The notes beneath the pieces are model-generated. The model had not been told where the DNA came from. It saw only the letters and a list, made by a program, of their open reading frames with translations, and made no database searches. Both the position numbers and the translations under genes were made by a program. A stretch of 64,000 nt of DNA, taken from positions 248,001 through 312,000 of the forward strand of contig CAMYKS010000003.1 in the NCBI GenBank assembly GCA_947259115.1, in the 5' to 3' direction. Position 1 is the first letter of the stretch. Each line of letters begins with the position of its first letter. Source of the stretch: an uncultured Desulfobulbaceae bacterium (GTDB lineage: Bacteria > Desulfobacterota > Desulfobulbia > Desulfobulbales > BM004). Of this stretch, positions 49,165 through 57,884 are shown in pieces.

Positions 49165-50103
49165 CTATTCAGCGGCTGCCTCTCCCGGACTGGTGTCTAA
49201 GCAAGAGGTATATGTCCGGTTGCGGCCTTCGCTCTTGGCCTTGTAAAGCATCTTATCAGCCAACTGCAACAATTCCAAGGGACTGAATTTATTATCGGGT
49301 TTTACCGTTGCACCTCCTACGCACACTGTAACCACATCCGACACCTTTGAAGAGACGTGGGCAATTGCTGCTTCTTCAACGGCTCTGCGGAATTTCTCGG
49401 CCATGAACTGGACAAATTCGTAAGGAGTATCGGGCAGAATTGCCACGAACTCTTCGCCTCCGAACCTGGCTAAAACGTCCCCACCGCGCTGGGGAACTTG
49501 CTGCAGCTTCCCCGCAACCACCTTCAGGCAGTCATCTCCGGCAACGTGACCGTACCGGTCATTGTAGGCCTTGAAATAATCAATATCCATCAGGACAAGT
49601 GAGAGGGCCGATTGAGAGCGTTGACAGCGACGCCACTCCCGGTCAAGACACTCATCGAAATACCTGCGGTTATAGACTCCGGTCATTGAATCTATTGAGG
49701 ACAGCTGCTCAAGATAATCCCGCTGCTTTTTTACCTCCATCTGGTTTTTAACCCGCGCCATGACAATGCTTGGATTAATAGGCTTGACTATGTAATCGGC
49801 GGCGCCCGTCTCCAGCCCAAGGGTTTCGTTTTCCGGAGTCGACAGCGCGGTGATAAAAATGATCGGGATGTTTCTTGTTTCAGAATCGGATTTGAGCAGG
49901 CGGCACAGCTCATAGCCATTAATTTCCGGCATATTTATATCAAGCAGAATGACATCCGGCAGTTTTGCCCGCACCCTGGCCAGGCCATCAACAGAGCTTG
50001 TCGTGCTTTCTACAGTGTAATCCTCTTCGAGAATTTCTTTCAACAAATCGGTTATCACCGATTCATCGTCAATGATCAGTATGCTCCCCATAGTATCGAA
50101 CAT
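49165..50103 (-). CDS. Response regulator with GGDEF diguanylate cyclase domain
   Basis: From ATG 50103, with AAGGAGG 9 bases before it, the product has about 312 residues. The receiver domain (5-120) shows IIDDES, phospho-acceptor LLDINMPEINGYEL, ITALS and YIVKPINP. The GGDEF domain (about 145-300) shows SMTGVYNRRYFDECLDREW, LMDIDYFKAYNDRYGHVAGD and RFGGEEFVAIL. GGEEF is an active-site form, and RGGD upstream fits the RxxD inhibitory site. It makes c-di-GMP on phosphorylation (PleD/WspR-like). No cognate kinase is adjacent. Confidence 0.93.
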   Translation of the reverse strand: MFDTMGSILIIDDESVITDLLKEILEEDYTVESTTSSVDGLARVRAKLPDVILLDINMPEINGYELCRLLKSDSETRNIPIIFITALSTPENETLGLETGAADYIVKPINPSIVMARVKNQMEVKKQRDYLEQLSSIDSMTGVYNRRYFDECLDREWRRCQRSQSALSLVLMDIDYFKAYNDRYGHVAGDDCLKVVAGKLQQVPQRGGDVLARFGGEEFVAILPDTPYEFVQFMAEKFRRAVEEAAIAHVSSKVSDVVTVCVGGATVKPDNKFSPLELLQLADKMLYKAKSEGRNRTYTSCLDTSPGEAAAE

Positions 50104-50218
50104 GGGCAAAAACCTCCTTGTCGTTTCTTCGAAAAGAAATCTTGTAGTTTCACAGCCCCAAGGCTGATCGGCCAAGTACAAAAAGCCATTAATTGTAATT
50201 ATTCATGAATATTGAGCC

Positions 50219-50316
50219 TAGGAGCCTGTCGGAGAATTACCAATCTACTGCAAAAGCGAGTGAATTGGCTCAAATTTCCGTGAATTTTCTTTAAATAGCG
50301 CTGCTATTCGCATCAA
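50219..50316. mobile_element. Half-copy of miniature element B (B2), fused to the biotinyl-domain gene end
   Basis: TAGGAGCCTGTCGGAGAATT and the following ~78 bases match, in inverse orientation, positions 23189-23285 of element B1; the other half of B is absent. The element runs to about 50316, inside the minus-strand gene 50291-50920, and encodes that gene's last seven codons (DANSSAI) and TAA stop. Confidence 0.78.
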
Positions 50317-50920
50317 CCCTGGAACACACCCCGATCAGCGGTTCACCCTGGTTGACGCTGACGCCCGGTTTGAAATACACCGAATGTATGACACCTTCAA
50401 CACCAGTGTAGTATATGGGGGTATCTCTTTTCATGAGCGACATGGTTATAATTTCTTCACCAGGCTTGATAAAGACGGCCTTTTCAGCCTGTTTTTCTAT
50501 GCGGGCCTGGATATCCAAAGAGAAGAAGTATTTTGCCTTTTCAGGGGCCAGGAACAGGGAGAGAACATTCTGTAAAATACCTTCAATGATCTCCCTTTTT
50601 TTCAGGGGATGCCTGATGGTCATGAGTTTTTCCCCCGCCTCGACAAAATGCCCCGCCAGCTCTTTGCGAAGGGAGGTGACTACTCCATTTGTCAATGAAT
50701 TCAGGTGCTTGGGGTTGTTTTCGCGGTTGAGGATGTACAGCAGCGTACCCGGATGATGGTTCCATTTACCGCTGGGCCCCTTGACTTCCTCCCCTTCATT
50801 GACCTTGAATGTGACCCGTCCGGTGTGCGGAGTCACTACATCCTGATAATCATAAGGGTCTGAGCGGTATTTGTTTATTATTTCATCAAAATTAATGTCG
50901 TCGTACATGATTTGATTCAC
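50291..50920 (-). CDS. Biotin/lipoyl-attachment domain protein, acetyl-CoA carboxylase carrier-like
   Basis: A 209-residue protein (GTG 50920; ATG 50908 is an alternative). The N-terminal part (DYQDVVTPHTGRVTFKVNEG, NGVVTSLRKELAGHFVEAGE) and C-terminal part (AVFIKPGEEIITMSLMKRDT, GVEGVIHSVYFKPGVSVNQG, EPLIGV) resemble biotinyl half-barrels. LMKRD replaces the usual (A/V)MKM, keeping the Met-Lys pair for biotin. It lies 33 bp after the carboxyltransferase gene and near birA, so it is probably the BCCP. The final residues DANSSAI come from element B2, so the native C-terminus was altered. Confidence 0.7.
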   Translation of the reverse strand: MNQIMYDDINFDEIINKYRSDPYDYQDVVTPHTGRVTFKVNEGEEVKGPSGKWNHHPGTLLYILNRENNPKHLNSLTNGVVTSLRKELAGHFVEAGEKLMTIRHPLKKREIIEGILQNVLSLFLAPEKAKYFFSLDIQARIEKQAEKAVFIKPGEEIITMSLMKRDTPIYYTGVEGVIHSVYFKPGVSVNQGEPLIGVCSRVDANSSAI

Positions 50921-50953
50921 ACTCTATTGATCTTTTATCCAGCCTTGTCGCAC

Positions 50954-53209
50954 TTACCGGTAATAAAGGTTTCTGCCGCCCATGGTCAAGAGAGCCTTAT
51001 ACAGATTTTTCCTGAAATCCCTGCGGTCCCAGATACCCTGGATGTGGCCGCGTCTGAGGGCATTGCGGCAGTTATGGTAATCCGGCGGCACATCTTCCCC
51101 TGTGGTTTCTCTTATAACCCTGCTGCCGGCAAATCCAACCCTGCTCGAACGGATGGCAAACTGATATGGAGAACAGCCGAGGAAGCTGGCAACAGGCCCG
51201 GCATAGGAATTGTTGTCATATACAACAATGTAGAGGCCGCCTGAATCGATATACTCACGGACAGCCATGGTGCACTTTGGCATCTGGATAACACCAAGGG
51301 TGCCTTCATGGATCCTTATACCGCCTGTGGTATGGACGTAAGCCAGGAGGGGTCTTCGTTTCAGCCGGGCTTTTTCGCAGGCCCTGACAAACTTCTCACC
51401 TTCAGCTGCACCGACAGTGCCGTTGCGGAAATCGCTGTAAAGCATTGTGGTCACTATATCCACATCCATGACTTTGGCATAGAAGGTAATATTGGCACTG
51501 CCGCGTCCGGTCTTGACGCGGGCCAGCTCCAGGCGTTCTTGATAACCAGGATAGTCCAGTGGGTTAAGCGAGCTTATTTCGTTGTTGAAAACCTTGATGG
51601 AGTCAGGATCAAAAAGATGCTTTAAGTACCATTCATACTCCAAAGGAAAGTGATATCCGCAGTTTTCGCAAACTCCGCAGAATTCACCATAGAGATCCGG
51701 AACCCAGAGATCCTTGCAACTGTGTTTTGAGGCATTGGGGCAGCTTATGGTGCGATCTTCATTGGCCAGCGGGCTTGTGTAGGTGTCCCAGATATCCATT
51801 TCTTCAGGGACGCTCGGGCGCTCAATGGTCGGCCTGTTCTTTTTTGCTTCTTCAGGCTTGCGGCTTATGAAATTATAGGCGGTTGTGAAAGGGGTGGTAA
51901 CTCTTTTGAGCAGGACCGAGCCCTCTCCTGATACATCCTTGATAACCTTTTCCACCTGTTTCTGCTGCTGGCGCAGCAAATCGTAGCGGAAGGCGTAATA
52001 AAGCCTGAAGAGAACATTCCGCGTTTTTCTGTAAATAGCCTCTGACGGGGTGGGCTGCCCACCAAAATAGTTGGCAGCCATATTTCTGTACTTTTTGGAT
52101 CTATGGCTGAGAAGGCGCTTTATTTCATCAGCATTGAGATCCCAGGAAACATTGATTTCAAGCTCTTCTGAAGCCGATTCCTCAGCTTTTTTCAGCTTAA
52201 CATCGTAAGCCCTGAAAGCCCTGAGGCTTTTGGTTTTCAATACTACCTCATCGGTTGCCCGGATTATCTCAGAGCGAAGCTGCTTGAAAAAAATAAAATC
52301 ATCCCGTTTTGCCCCAAGGGTCGGTTCCTGGATAATGCGGTCAATGGTGCCAAATCTCAGGTTGTCTTCCGCTGTGATTTTCAGCCGATCGGCACAGGCA
52401 TCGACAAGCTCAGGCGGAAGTTTCTCGCCCTCACGTATTTTACCTTCAATAGCCGCCGCGCCTTCGGGGGAGATAACGGAGTAATAGCCATGGGAAAACA
52501 TGAGACGGAAATCTGAAAGGCCAATGGCCTCGGCGCCGCCGGAACCACCCTCGGAGATAACGGATATTATGGGCACCCTGAGTTTTGTCAGGGCATAGAG
52601 ATTCCTGGCAATCTGCTGGCCTGCGCCGGGATAATCCTCAATGGGAAAGGAGCCTGGTGTGAATATGTAAAAGTGGATGGGGATGCCCTCGGTTTCAGCA
52701 ACCCGCATGTAGCGCAGGGCTTTTTCGTTGCCCCAGGGTTTGCAGGAACCGCCGTTGCGGTATTCCTCGCCATGGCCCTTTTCCTGGCCTATGACCATCA
52801 CCGCCTGCGAGTAGATTTTATTTTTAACGCGCCGCACGATCTGGGCTTTGGCCGTCACCATGGAAGGATCGATGCTTGCATCTTCCTCACCGCTTAACTC
52901 GGTAAAATCCTCATAAATATTTTCCAGGATATCCTTGAGGGTAAATCGTTCCGGGCTGCGGACTATACGAACGCGCTCCATGGGGCTTAACGTTTCTTCG
53001 CAGCGTTCCTCAATAAAGGAGAGAGCCTCTTCCAGTTCATGGATCTTTTCAGCAAGCTTTTCTTCCTCGTAGTCATAAAAGGAGTCCTTCAGGTGGGAAT
53101 ATTTCTCTTGAAAACCTGAGAGGTTACCCCAGGTGGAGCTGTCTTTCACCCTGATGAGGTAATTAAGCTGTTCTTCAGTTTTATGAAGTCTTTTGCGAAG
53201 ATCGTCCAT
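50954..53209 (-). CDS. accAD: Acetyl-CoA carboxylase carboxyltransferase, fused alpha and beta subunits
   Basis: A 751-residue fusion in the order alpha then beta. The first ~60 residues are coiled coil (LRKRLHKTEEQLNYLIRV). The AccA-like part (about 65-400) has MVIGQEKGHG, SEGGSGGAEAIGLSDFRLMF and ISPEGAAAIEG. After a linker, the AccD-like part (about 480-751) has zinc-ribbon cysteines (CPNASKHSC, CGVCENC) and YVHTTGGIRIHEGTLGVIQM. It transfers the carboxyl group from biotin to acetyl-CoA to give malonyl-CoA. Order and fusion differ from the separate E. coli subunits. Confidence 0.88.
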   Translation of the reverse strand: MDDLRKRLHKTEEQLNYLIRVKDSSTWGNLSGFQEKYSHLKDSFYDYEEEKLAEKIHELEEALSFIEERCEETLSPMERVRIVRSPERFTLKDILENIYEDFTELSGEEDASIDPSMVTAKAQIVRRVKNKIYSQAVMVIGQEKGHGEEYRNGGSCKPWGNEKALRYMRVAETEGIPIHFYIFTPGSFPIEDYPGAGQQIARNLYALTKLRVPIISVISEGGSGGAEAIGLSDFRLMFSHGYYSVISPEGAAAIEGKIREGEKLPPELVDACADRLKITAEDNLRFGTIDRIIQEPTLGAKRDDFIFFKQLRSEIIRATDEVVLKTKSLRAFRAYDVKLKKAEESASEELEINVSWDLNADEIKRLLSHRSKKYRNMAANYFGGQPTPSEAIYRKTRNVLFRLYYAFRYDLLRQQQKQVEKVIKDVSGEGSVLLKRVTTPFTTAYNFISRKPEEAKKNRPTIERPSVPEEMDIWDTYTSPLANEDRTISCPNASKHSCKDLWVPDLYGEFCGVCENCGYHFPLEYEWYLKHLFDPDSIKVFNNEISSLNPLDYPGYQERLELARVKTGRGSANITFYAKVMDVDIVTTMLYSDFRNGTVGAAEGEKFVRACEKARLKRRPLLAYVHTTGGIRIHEGTLGVIQMPKCTMAVREYIDSGGLYIVVYDNNSYAGPVASFLGCSPYQFAIRSSRVGFAGSRVIRETTGEDVPPDYHNCRNALRRGHIQGIWDRRDFRKNLYKALLTMGGRNLYYR

Positions 53210-53274
53210 AGTGGTGTCTGGTTATATTATGCGGTATTAATTATGTCTGCCTGCAGATAAGTGCCCTTAATTAC

Positions 53275-53378
53275 AGGGTACAAGCACCCTTGACAACAGG
53301 GTATAAACACCCTTGACAACAGGGTATAAACACCCTTGACAACAGGGTATAAACACCCTTGACAACAGGGTACAAGCT
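53275..53378. repeat. Tandem array of 23-bp hairpin units (array C2)
   Basis: Units start at 53275, 53298, 53321, 53344 and 53367 (last partial). The core AGGGTA(T/C)AA(A/G)CACCCT is that of array C1 at 471-574, with spacer TTGACAAC in place of TTAAAAAC. The leading flank GTGCCCTTAATTAC matches GTACCCTTAACTAC before C1. It occupies much of the 314-bp accC-accAD spacer; the remainder shows no gene. The repeated TTGACA within the spacer could act as cryptic -35 boxes. Confidence 0.85.
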
Positions 53379-53523
53379 TTGACTGCGAAAAAACTTTGCC
53401 GACTGGTAATACCCTTAAAATTATTTATTATTATCCAATCCTCTTAAGAACTGTGGGATTTAATATATGATCCAGTTGCAGTCCCCATTCTGTCATAGTT
53501 TGCCGCAAAACAAATTCCCTGGC

Positions 53524-54930
53524 TCAGAAGGTGAGCAGGCGGTCCAGGTTGTTGTGCAGATACTCCATGTTGGTGATAATGGGCTCTCCTTTGCTGTTCG
53601 TACCCTCAATAACGGTTTCATGCAGAAATAAGCTTGCCCTCTCTTTCGCCTCCTGGATAGACGCACCCCACATGACTACCAGGGCCAGGTTAGGGTCAAA
53701 GTCGCTTGGAATCATATAGGGTCTGTCAAAAGGTACATGGGTATAGACAGCAGCCCATTCATGTTGCGGAAAGCGGAATTTTTCAATGGTGCCGATCCAC
53801 GGCGCAAATCCACGCCTGGTATCTTCTGCCACGATGCGGAGTTCAATACTTGCACCCTTAGAGACAATATCATGCTGGGTAAATCCAATGCGATCACCCA
53901 AAGCCAGCCGGATCTGTTCCCTGATCAGGTTGGGGTGCTTGCCCTTGATATAACTGATACGGGCTGAAATGTCGTTTTCCACCTGTATCCTGGTGTTTAC
54001 CTCAAGCAGGTAAGGCTGCCCGTCCTGGGCCACAATCCACTCCCAGGTACCAACATTGTCATAGCGCACATGGGAGGCAAGCTTCAAGGAATACTGCACA
54101 ATACGCTCGAGCACTTCATTGGAGTTAAAATCATAGACAAAGCAGGAATCATCAAACCCCGGAGCCGCCTCAACTCTTTTCTGGCGTCCGCTGCTCTGGA
54201 TGGTGCAGTTGCGGGTGCCGAAATGCACTCTTTCCCCGTGACGGCTGCAGAGCAGTTGCACTTCCAGGTGGTTGTAATCACGCAAACATTGCTCAATCAG
54301 AACTCCGGCATCGCCGAATTGCCTCTTGGCATAGTTCTGTACCTGGCGGTAGATGCGCCTGAACTGCTCAATTTCACGCACCTCTTCAATACCCATGCCG
54401 CCGCCGCCGGCAGCAGCCTTTACAAGTATGGAAGGGTTTTTGATATGTTGGTCTTTCTGGTCATCCAGCAGCTGATCGGCAATTGCCTCGGCCTCCATTT
54501 CATTGTATATGGGGCTGTCCGTTCCCGGTATGACAGGAATATCAAGAGATTTGGCCACCTTCTTGGTGTTGATCTTATCTCCAAGATTCTTTATGACCTG
54601 CCAGTTTGGGCCAATAAAGGTCAGAGGTCTGTCCCGCACGGTCACCCGCCTGGCAAAACGGAAATCTTCAGAGAAAAAGCCGTAGCCCGGATGAATAGCT
54701 GTGCACTCCGTATGATCGGCGACCGCAAGGATATCATTAGGGTCGGTATAGCTGGTGACCTGCCAGGCCCTCTTGTTGTTGCCTTTGGAGTCAAGATTCT
54801 GGCGCACATGCTCGGAGTCCTCGTCCGCTGCAGTATACACCACAACATAATCCAGCCCGAGGTCCTTGCAGGCCTGCATAATTCGTAAGGCGATTTCGCC
54901 TCTGTTTGCTATGAGGATTTTGTCGTTCAC
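53524..54930 (-). CDS. accC: Acetyl-CoA carboxylase, biotin carboxylase subunit
   Basis: A 468-residue ATP-grasp enzyme: ILIANRGEIALRIMQACKDL at the N-terminus, HPGYGFFSEDFRFARR, LVKAAAGGGGMGIEEV (ATP-binding glycine loop), EQCLRDYNHLEVQLL, the catalytic NTRIQVENDISARIS (usually NTRLQVEHxVTE) and IELRIVAEDTRRGFAPWIG. It carboxylates biotin with bicarbonate. His of QVEH is Asn here (QVEN), and the region after it is divergent, as is the long helical insert at about 140-170. Probably co-expressed with accAD across the array. Confidence 0.9.
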   Translation of the reverse strand: MNDKILIANRGEIALRIMQACKDLGLDYVVVYTAADEDSEHVRQNLDSKGNNKRAWQVTSYTDPNDILAVADHTECTAIHPGYGFFSEDFRFARRVTVRDRPLTFIGPNWQVIKNLGDKINTKKVAKSLDIPVIPGTDSPIYNEMEAEAIADQLLDDQKDQHIKNPSILVKAAAGGGGMGIEEVREIEQFRRIYRQVQNYAKRQFGDAGVLIEQCLRDYNHLEVQLLCSRHGERVHFGTRNCTIQSSGRQKRVEAAPGFDDSCFVYDFNSNEVLERIVQYSLKLASHVRYDNVGTWEWIVAQDGQPYLLEVNTRIQVENDISARISYIKGKHPNLIREQIRLALGDRIGFTQHDIVSKGASIELRIVAEDTRRGFAPWIGTIEKFRFPQHEWAAVYTHVPFDRPYMIPSDFDPNLALVVMWGASIQEAKERASLFLHETVIEGTNSKGEPIITNMEYLHNNLDRLLTF

Positions 54931-55315
54931 AATAACCCGGCTCTATTAATTGAAGCTCCCCGCGGTAAGACGTGTGTAAGGATGTTATTTGTCCAGCCCG
55001 TCTGGAAATAAATTAAAAAACAATATGTTCGCGACAAACACGCCAAAATAGTTATTATAACTGGGTAAATGCAAATGTTAAAGTGAATAATACCTTATTT
55101 TCTCTAACATAACAAAAAGGGGAAGAATAGTATTGCTCTACATATTCATCCCCTTTTGGAAATTGCAAAAGGGAACTCTATACTTATTTTGGCCCTAACA
55201 GTCAATTTTTTTCTTGACTTTATGCCGTTTTTCCCCTACCCATGCTGGAAAACAATTACTTTAAACTTTAAAGTACTGCTTTATAAAATAAATTACTTTT
55301 TAGCATAAATTCCGC
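54931..55315. other. Divergent accC / CorC-like intergenic region with long hairpin
   Basis: AT-rich 385-bp region between divergent genes. It starts with the dispersed motif TTGAAGCTCCCCGCGGTAAG (54952). At 55115-55129 AAAAGGGGA-GAATA pairs with TATTC-TCCCCTTTT (55143-55157), a ~14-bp stem with one mismatch and a 13-base loop. A second short hairpin, GTCAA-TTTTTTTC-TTGAC, is at 55201-55218. These may be a bidirectional terminator or structured leader. No ORF with a ribosome-binding site is seen. Confidence 0.55.
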
Positions 55316-56182
55316 ATGGAAAAAGACCAAGATTCCTCATCCGATCTAAACGATTCACAGCCCAGTAAAAATATTTTAATCCGCCTTCTGGGTATTCTGG
55401 GAATAGGCCGTTCTCCAGATACCACGGAAGACCTTGAGATGGAAATCCAGGAACTTCTTGAAGAAGGTGAAGAGCAAGGACTGATCACCCACCAGGAAGG
55501 GCAGATGATCAACTCCATTTTTGAGTTCAGGGACACACTTATCCATGAAATTATGACACCGAAACCGGAAATGGTCTGTGCCGACGTGCAGATAGGGATC
55601 CCTGCGGTGCTGAAGCTCATTACCAGAGAGGGTTTTACCAGAATACCCGTTTATGCGGAATCCCAGGATAACATTATCGGCATATTGAATGCCAAGGATC
55701 TTCTTATCTGCGTTGATGCGCCCCAGGCGTGTCCGGATATCAAAAAACTTATCAAGCCTCCCTACTTTGTGCCTGAAGTCATGCGCATAGTTGACCTGCT
55801 CAGGGCCTTTCAGGCCAAGAAAAACCACATGGCCATTGTGACCGACGAATTTGGTGGTGTCCGTGGCTTAATCACCCTGGAGGATGTGCTGGAAGAAATC
55901 GTCGGCGAGATTGATGACGAGTATGACAAGGATGAGCCACATTTGCGGACCATGCAGGACGGCAGCATCGTGATTTATGCCAAGGAGGATATTGAAGAGG
56001 TAGAGTCTTTTTTTGATGTGGAACTGCCTGACGGCCCATATGAGTCAGTGGGGGGATTTATCATCCACCAGCTCGGGCATTTGCCCAAGGCCGGCGAAAT
56101 TGTCGAACTTAATACCCTGATACTCAAAGTTATTTCAGCCACTAAGCGTCATATAAAAACGGTTAAAATACAGAGGAAATGA
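55316..56182 (+). CDS. CBS-domain/CorC-HlyC family protein
   Basis: A 288-residue soluble protein. After an acidic N-terminus come MINSIFEFRDTLIHEIMTPK, a CBS pair (about 80-200: EGFTRIPVYAESQDNIIGIL, HMAIVTDEFGGVRGLITLED) and a C-terminal CorC_HlyC domain (about 215-288: VESFFDVELPDGPYESVGGF). No DUF21 membrane domain is present, so it is the short CorC/YbeX form, associated with Mg/Co efflux or ribosome physiology. It lies 15 bp before lnt, the same order as ybeX-lnt in E. coli. Confidence 0.9.
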   Translation: MEKDQDSSSDLNDSQPSKNILIRLLGILGIGRSPDTTEDLEMEIQELLEEGEEQGLITHQEGQMINSIFEFRDTLIHEIMTPKPEMVCADVQIGIPAVLKLITREGFTRIPVYAESQDNIIGILNAKDLLICVDAPQACPDIKKLIKPPYFVPEVMRIVDLLRAFQAKKNHMAIVTDEFGGVRGLITLEDVLEEIVGEIDDEYDKDEPHLRTMQDGSIVIYAKEDIEEVESFFDVELPDGPYESVGGFIIHQLGHLPKAGEIVELNTLILKVISATKRHIKTVKIQRK

Positions 56183-56197
56183 CAAAGGGAAGCTAGA

Positions 56198-57829
56198 GTG
56201 AAAGCCGGGGAAGAAAAAAATAGCCGCTTCCTTCCCGCCTGGCTTGCCCTTGGAACAGGAATCCTCCTGTTTCTCTCTTTTCCAGGGGCTGCCGGGCTTT
56301 GGCCTGTAGCCTGGGTGGCATTGACGCCTCTCTTGCTGGCCGTAAGGAATGTGAGTGCAGGCGCAGCAGCTCGGCTGGGTCTGCTGGCCGGCATGGTGCA
56401 TTATGTCTTGCTGCTGTACTGGATTGTCATCGTCCTGGGCAAATACGGCAATCTTCCCGTCTGGGTCTCAGTTCCGGCCCTGCTGCTCCTGGCGCTGTAT
56501 ATGAGCTCTTACCTGGCCCTGTTTTGTGCCGTAATCAATCGGGTCTGGAAGCAGCAGGATATGATGGTTGTCTGGATTGGTCCGCTCCTCTGGGTCGGGC
56601 TTGATTATATTCGTTCCTTTCTCTTTTCAGGTTTTCCGTGGCAGGATCTCGGATATTCACAGTATAAAGCCCTGCTCCTTATCCAAACAGCTGACCTGAC
56701 AGGCCATTTCGGCATTACCTTACATATAGTTCTGGTGAATTCTGTAACGGCTCTGCTCCTTGTTCTCTGGTTGGCAAACAGATCTGCAACTCAAGCGGCC
56801 CAACCGATTTTGGCATTGAGGATCCGTCGTGCCGGGTTTGCCGCTATACTGCCGGCCCTTTGCATAATACTGCTGGTTCTGGGGTATAATGTTTTTCGCT
56901 ACCGCCAGGTATCGGAGGTGATAGCCCAAAGCCCCACAATGAAGATTGCAGTGGTGCAGGGTAATATTGAACAGGACAAAAAATGGTCCCCGGCCATGCG
57001 TTTGCAAACAATTGATATATATACACGCCTTTCAGAGCAGGCCATGGCACAGAAAAATGGTCCTCCCTCTCTTCTGATCTGGCCTGAAACCGCGCTTCCC
57101 TTTTTAATCAACGACAACCCTTATTATGACAGACTTAAAAGCATTCTGATCACTAAACAGAAGATCTGGCTGCTTTCAGGCGCTCTTTTTTATCAAAAGA
57201 TAGAAGACGGTAAATCATTGCAGGAACGAGAGCTTCTTTCCTATAACAGCGCCTATCTCTTTACTCCTGACGGGGAAATCGGCGGGCGTTATGACAAGCA
57301 GCACCTTGTGCCGTTTGGCGAATATGTTCCGCTCAGCGACTACTTTTCTCTTCCCGGTCCCCTTGTTGAAAATATTGGTAATTTCAGCAGCGGCAAACCC
57401 GGCAAACCACTGTCTTGCGAAGGCGCAGCAATTGGGGTATTAATCTGTTATGAAAGCATTTTCCCTAAATTGGCTCGAGACTGGACTGCCAGCGGCGCAA
57501 ACCTGTTGGTCAATATAACCAATGATGCCTGGTTTGGTCGTTCAAGCGCCCCATGGCAGCATTTATCCATGTCTGTATTCAGGGCTCTTGAAAACAGGAG
57601 AACTATGGCGCGCTCGGCAAACACCGGCGTGAGTGCGGTTATAGATCCGCTGGGGCGCATAACAGGAGTGTCACCCATTTTTCAGCCCTTTTATCTGGTG
57701 GCGGACGCTCCTTTGCTGCAGGCAAAAACAATATTTGTCAGTTTCGGGCATTATTTCGGTCTGCTCTGTCTGCTCATCTGCATTCCTCTGCTCTTCCTGT
57801 TCAGGGGTGCCAAACAGGAAGAGATATGA
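56198..57829 (+). CDS. lnt: Apolipoprotein N-acyltransferase
   Basis: A 543-residue membrane enzyme starting at GTG 56198 with GGGAAGC before it. Several N-terminal TMs (about 10-250) include FSGFPWQDLGYSQY. The periplasmic nitrilase domain has the Glu in LIWPETALPFLI, the Lys in YDKQHLVPFGEYVP and the Cys in LICYESIFP, i.e. the Glu-Lys-Cys triad, followed by VNITNDAWFG. It adds the third acyl chain to lipoproteins such as the lipobox protein at 23.4 kb. A final TM ends the protein. Confidence 0.95.
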   Translation: MKAGEEKNSRFLPAWLALGTGILLFLSFPGAAGLWPVAWVALTPLLLAVRNVSAGAAARLGLLAGMVHYVLLLYWIVIVLGKYGNLPVWVSVPALLLLALYMSSYLALFCAVINRVWKQQDMMVVWIGPLLWVGLDYIRSFLFSGFPWQDLGYSQYKALLLIQTADLTGHFGITLHIVLVNSVTALLLVLWLANRSATQAAQPILALRIRRAGFAAILPALCIILLVLGYNVFRYRQVSEVIAQSPTMKIAVVQGNIEQDKKWSPAMRLQTIDIYTRLSEQAMAQKNGPPSLLIWPETALPFLINDNPYYDRLKSILITKQKIWLLSGALFYQKIEDGKSLQERELLSYNSAYLFTPDGEIGGRYDKQHLVPFGEYVPLSDYFSLPGPLVENIGNFSSGKPGKPLSCEGAAIGVLICYESIFPKLARDWTASGANLLVNITNDAWFGRSSAPWQHLSMSVFRALENRRTMARSANTGVSAVIDPLGRITGVSPIFQPFYLVADAPLLQAKTIFVSFGHYFGLLCLLICIPLLFLFRGAKQEEI

Positions 57830-57884
57830 TGCAATCATGTAACTGGATGATTATCTTTATAATTTAAGTGGAGGAATAAACCAT

